Below are positions 59,741-64,000 of a stretch of 64,000 nucleotides of DNA, piece by piece (position 1 is the first letter of the stretch; each line of letters begins with the position of its first letter). Below the pieces are notes generated by a model. The model worked only from the letters and a program-made list of their open reading frames with translations. It did not search any database and was not told the DNA's origin. Where the stretch lies: contig NC_057921.1 of assembly GCF_018873765.1 (NCBI RefSeq), forward strand, positions 66,701,557 to 66,765,556, given 5' to 3'. Origin of the DNA: Telopea speciosissima (taxonomy: Eukaryota > Streptophyta > Magnoliopsida > Proteales > Proteaceae). Both the position numbers and the translations under genes were made by a program.

Positions 59741-62700
59741 TCAAGCTGGGTGGTATATGTCATACATACCCAGCTTGTCTAACATAAAACTAAAGTGATT
59801 GGAGCCAAGTCCTTTGGTGAAGATATCAGCCACTTGTTCATTCGTCTTCACAAAGGGAGTACAAATACCCTTAGAGTCTCTCTCCTTAATAAAGTGTCTA
59901 TCAACCTCAACATGCTTCGTCCTGTCATGTTGAACTGGGTTGTGAGCAATACTAATGGCTGCCTTGTTGTCGCAATATAGACTCATAGGTTCAGTTGTCT
60001 CAAACCCCAATTCTTGGACAAGCTTCTTCAACCACAAGACTTCACACACACCATGAGCCATGGCTCTAAATTCTGCTTCAGCACTTGACCTGGCTACCAC
60101 TGGTTGTTTCTTACTGCTCCAGGTGACCAAATTGCCTCCAATAAAGGTACAATATCCAGATGTGGATCTCCTATCAGAGATAGACCCAGCCCAATCAGCA
60201 TCTATATATACTTCAATTCTCAAGTGACCATTCCTAGAGAAGAGAAGACCTTTTCCAGGGCATGACTTCAAATACCTGAGGATCCTATAAACTGCATCAA
60301 GATGTCCCATTTTTGGTGCATGCATAAACTGACTCACTACTCCAACAGCATAGGTGATGTCAGGTCGGGTGAGTGAGAGGTAGATAAGTTTACCTACTAG
60401 CCTCTGATACTTTTCAACATCCACCAAAGGTTCACCACAATCTTCCCCTAGTTTGTGGTTTTGCTCAATAGGGGAGGAGATTGGTTTGCATCCTAAGTAG
60501 CCTGTCTCTTTAAGTAGATCAAGAACAAACTTCCTTTGGCAAACATTGATCCCTTGCTTAGATCTTGAAACTTCAATCCCCAGAAAATACTTCAATAGAC
60601 CAAGATCTTTGATCTCAAACTGCCGAGCCAAATAAAGCTTAAGCTTTAAGATTTCAGGTTCACTGTTTCCCGTGACCACAATGTCATCAACATAAACAAT
60701 GAGAGCTGTAATAGTGCTGCCCTTCCTCTGTATAAACAATGTGTGGTCAGCTTGACTTTGAGTGTAGCCATTCTGTAGGAGGGCTTGTCTGAACCTCTCA
60801 AACCAAGCCTTAGGAGACTGTTTGAGTCCATAGAGAGCCTTCCTAAGTCGACACACTTTCCCATTATCACCCGGATGCTTGAACCCAGGAGGAGAGTATA
60901 TATATACTTCTTCTTCTAGGTCACCATGTAAGAATGCATTCTTCACATCAAGTTGGTACAATGGCCAATCAAGATTTGCAGCCATTGAGAGAAGTACACG
61001 AATGGAGTTATGCTTGGCCACTGGAGCAAAGGTTTCCTGATAGTCAATGTCATACACCTGTTTATACCCCTTGGCGACAAGTCTTGCCTTATACCTTTCC
61101 ACAGTACCATCAGACTTGAACTTGACTGTGAATACCCATCTGCACCCAACCGGGATTCTCCCTTTAGGGAGTTCAACAAGATCCCAAGTGTGATTCTTCT
61201 AAAGAGCCAACATCTCTGTGTTCATTGCTTCTCTCCATTTTGGATCTGCCATAGCCTCTGTTACATTCTTGGGAATAGAGATGGATGAGATAGCCACAGT
61301 AAAGGCTTTACCTGTAAGGGAGATAGAATCATAGGAAACAAACTTGGCAATAAGATTAGTGCATGCCCGAGTTTCCTTTCGGTGAGCAATAGGAAGATCT
61401 AAGTCTGAGAATGGAGAATTAGAGGAAGGTATACCTGTCTTAACTGATGAAGGCTCAGGATGAGGAGACGAAGAAAGATTTTGGCAGGTCTTCTTTATAG
61501 GAAGCCATGAAGGAGGATTTCTCCTATCCTTCGTATACACCAATAACTCCCCCTGTTCTCTGTTTTCCTGTGCACTAGGAGGCTCCCCCTCAACAACAAT
61601 ATCCATAGAATTTTTCTTCCCTTTGTCAAGCTGGAAAGGAGAAATAGGAACAAGAGAGGAGAAAGGAAATGACACAAACTCAGGAACCTCTTCACCTTTA
61701 ACACCACCACCACACTCCCCCTGAAGAGGGGACTGAAAATACGAAATGTTTTCAAAGAAATGAACATCCTTGGAGAGGAGCCACCGATGGGTAGGAAGAT
61801 GATAGCATTTATACCCCTTTGAGGTGGAGGAATACCCAAGAAAGATGCACTTCAGATTTGCTAATATGGACATAGCAAATACACCCAAACACCTTTGGAG
61901 GGAGAGAAAAAGAAGAGGACCTTGAAGGCAAGAGAGCAAGAGGAACCTGGAAGTTCAAGACACTAGAAGGCATGTGATTAATAAGAAAGACAGCAGTGAG
62001 TAAAGCATCAGACCAAAAAGTTTTTGGAACATGCATGGTAAACCAAAGTGATCTAGCCACTTCAAGGAGATGGCGATTTTTTCTTTCAGCCACCCCATTT
62101 TGTTGAGGGGTATCAACACAAGCCACCTGATGAATAATGCCATGGTCAGAAAAAAAGGTTTCCAAACCACTATACATATACTCCCCACCTTTGTCTGCGC
62201 GGACAATTTGGATCCGAGTTTGAAATTGGGTATACACTAACTCATAAAAGTTGGTAAATGCAACATGGACATCACTCTTATGTTTCAAAAGAACAACCCA
62301 AGTAACTTGAGAAAAGCCATCAATAAAAGAAACAAAATAGCGGAAGCCACGCAAAGAAGTAACAGGGGAGGGCCCCCAAACATCAGTATGGATAAGATGA
62401 AAAGGTGAAGTAGATATATTACCATTAGATGCATAAACTGTTTTACAACTTTTGGCAAATAGACAAGGTTCACAATGAAAAACATGCGAGACAGGAAAAG
62501 AAGTAAACAAATGTGGCAACTGTTTCCTCATAACAAAAAAGGAGGGGTACCCCAAGCGACGGTGCCATAGCAGAATATCCTCCTGAGTACGTCCACTTTC
62601 TTGCCCACAAACATAGGACTGAGCTTGCAGAACAGGGGAAGTACCAGTCTCCAAAACATACAAGCCATTAGCTTCACAACCACTGCCAATCACCCTCTTC

Positions 62701-63494
62701 GTCACCAAATCCTGAAAAAGACAATGGGTAGGAAAGAAGGTGACAAAGCAGTTCAAAGATCTAGTCAATTGACTAACAGAAAGAAGGTTAGTGGCAAAGT
62801 TGGGAACATGAAAAACAGACTTCAAGGGTAAAAAAGGTGCAACCTGGATATCTCCCTTACCAGAAATAGAAAAGAAGGTGCCATCAGCAATTTTTACCTT
62901 ATCTTTCCCAGAACAAACAGAATAGGAATTATATAGCTGTGACCTACCAGTCATATGATCTGTGGCACCTGAGTCAATGACCCAAGAGGTGAGGCCGGAG
63001 GAGGAAGCCTGCAGTGCAGTGGAAGAACCGGTGGCAGAGGAACCTGAGGAAGTGGCAGAGGAACCATCCAAATGAGCCACAATCCGGCGAAATGCAGCAA
63101 TGTCCTCCTTGGAAAGAGAGGATTCATCAGATTCAACAACTCCAACATGAGCCTTAGGCCCTTTCTTCCGCTGTCCTCGCCCTCCAGATGAACCAGCAGG
63201 GGGCTTCCCATGGAGATCCCAGCAAAAATCCTTAGTATGCCCATTCTTGCCACAATGGTCACATAGGAATCGACCCTTCATAGCTCCCTTAGCAACCTCC
63301 TTATCGGCCCCCTTGGTGGAGTCCTGAGGGATGGAAGAAACAAGTGCAAAATACTCAACAATGGGGGCAGTCCCTATAGCACCCCTACGGGTCTCCTCGT
63401 TGTAGATATCCACACACCTCCTCCAGTGAGGGAAGACTTGGACGGCCAAGGATTTGCACCCTAAGAGGCTCAAAATCAGCATTAAGACCTCCAA
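59741..63494 (-). pseudogene. copia pol polyprotein: zinc knuckle, protease, integrase, RT, RNase H (broken)
   Basis: The frame 61809-63494 carries the nucleocapsid zinc knuckle (CX2CX4HX4C in CDHCGKNGHTKDFC), protease DSGATDH, the pre-integrase zinc segment and an integrase core with HTDVWGP and PQQNGVAERKN. In that core the usual DNGGEY reads DKGGEY. The frame ends near 61809, and the downstream part is in another frame (61199-61939), so one or more bases were gained or lost near 61875. A TAG at 61199-61201 then precedes the reverse transcriptase, which has YVDDIV and FLGIEV. RNase H with DADWAG, SSAEAEFRAM and YCDNKAA extends to the stop at 59741-59743. The RT/RNase H half is open for 450 codons. 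Confidence 0.88.
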
Positions 63495-64000
63495 GAAGAA
63501 ATAAGACCCTCTCTCTCTCTCTCAAACAATCGATGCACCTTGACCTCATCAGCAGGGCATAACTGGAGATCTCTATAATGGTCATACTCTTCCCACAGGC
63601 CCACAACAAGGCTATAGTATTCAGAGATACTTCTCTCACCCTGGCGCAAGCTGACAATCTATTGAAGAAGTTGGTACACCTTAGTAGAGTCCCCAACCCG
63701 ATCAAAAATACGGGCCACACTATCCCAAATGTCCTTGGCAGTCTCCTTGCCCATAAACCTTCTTCCAATTTCAGGCTTCTTGGAGAAAAGAAGCTAGGCC
63801 ATAACCAGGGAATTCTCAGAGTCCCACTTGGGATACCCTTGCTCAGTCGGAAGAGGGGCCTGTATATTACCATTGATGTAACCGATCTTTCCCTTACACC
63901 GGAGAATCAATTTCATGGACCGGGACCAATCCAAATAGTTGTGGTTCTCAAGTTTGGCAATAGGGAGTTGGATATTGGGACTCTCAAAGGAGGAAGGAAG
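63495..64000 (-). pseudogene. copia gag region, broken by two stops and a frameshift
   Basis: The minus strand gives the gag N-terminal pattern (LENHNYLDWSRSMKLILRC, then KGKIGYINGN, WDSENSLVMA, KDIWDSVARIF). In-frame TAG codons stand at 63794-63796 and 63659-63661, and a GA-run (63510-63525) shifts the frame. A further shift lies where the frame passes into the zinc-knuckle part near 63440. The start codon is outside the window. Confidence 0.8.

Larger units (their letters stand above)
59508..64000 (-). mobile_element. Ty1/copia retrotransposon, degenerate, runs off the right edge
   Basis: The 3' LTR is at 59508-59733, a polypurine tract follows (GAGGGGGAG on minus, about 59734-59743), and an internal region continues beyond 64000. 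Gene order on the minus strand is gag, protease, integrase, reverse transcriptase, RNase H, the copia order. Several stops and shifts disable it. It lies on the same strand as, and 771 bp upstream of, the ABCF exon at 58649-58736. The base pairs next to the LTR (59503-59507, CTCTG) should reappear at the other end as the target duplication. Confidence 0.92.

Noticed and set aside
1-64000. CRISPR array, rRNA genes or bacterial-type operons
   Set aside because: No regularly spaced repeats with unique spacers, no rRNA-like sequence and no tightly packed same-strand gene runs are present; the window is plant nuclear DNA.

Overview
This window is nuclear DNA from a flowering plant, most likely a woody dicot. 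Three things point to this: genes are split by introns with GT/AG borders, the families are plant ones (laccase, TIC32-type dehydrogenase, RPL10A with plant promoter motifs, MIR828), and the spacers are AT-rich and full of plant transposable elements (Ty1/copia, Ty3/gypsy-like LTR, RTE and L1 LINEs, Au-like SINEs, Mutator-like and foldback MITEs). I cannot name the species from sequence alone.

Layout. 1-0.26 kb: last exon of an unrecognised plus-strand gene with an acidic tail. 0.3-7.4 kb: repeats, including a complete solo LTR (3220-3992) with a perfect 5-bp target duplication. 7.45-10.73 kb: an intact six-exon laccase gene on the minus strand. 11-14.4 kb: a SINE and a 625-bp MITE filled with GGT repeats. 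14.96-19.31 kb: a decayed minus-strand copy of the mitochondrial-ribosome assembly factor Rsm22/METTL17, with stops, frameshifts and a 207-bp retroposon inside an exon. 19.5-26 kb: MITEs, LINE relics and a 1.35-kb Mutator-like element with a perfect 9-bp target duplication. 26.40-28.20 kb: a minus-strand TIC32-like short-chain dehydrogenase gene whose sixth exon carries a 2-bp frameshift. 28.3-38.6 kb: spacer with small MITEs and a SINE. 38.61-41.73 kb: an intact ribosomal protein L10a gene (minus), whose first intron holds a GC-richer block that looks organellar. 42.72-43.41 kb: a 5'-truncated L1 LINE. 43.74-43.98 kb: a small plus-strand gene for a 79-residue protein. 44.9-51.7 kb: an RTE LINE with a nested LTR, a SINE and foldback MITEs. 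51.95-52.17 kb: a MIR828 microRNA gene (plus). 52.5-55.1 kb: copia LTR relics, hairpins and a SINE. 56.38-58.74 kb: the last four exons of an ABCF (GCN20-type) gene (minus). 59.5-64 kb: a degenerate Ty1/copia element on the same strand, directly upstream of those exons.

The genes do not form an operon-like unit; each stands alone. RPL10A and the ABCF protein are translation-related housekeeping genes, laccase acts in the cell wall, and miR828 is a known repressor of anthocyanin and trichome R2R3-MYB genes. I found no sign of an undescribed multi-gene system. The best second-look items are MIR828, the two broken genes (Rsm22-like and TIC32-like), the exon-disrupting retroposon, the copia insertion upstream of the ABCF exons, and several near-palindromic elements that could give hairpin RNAs.
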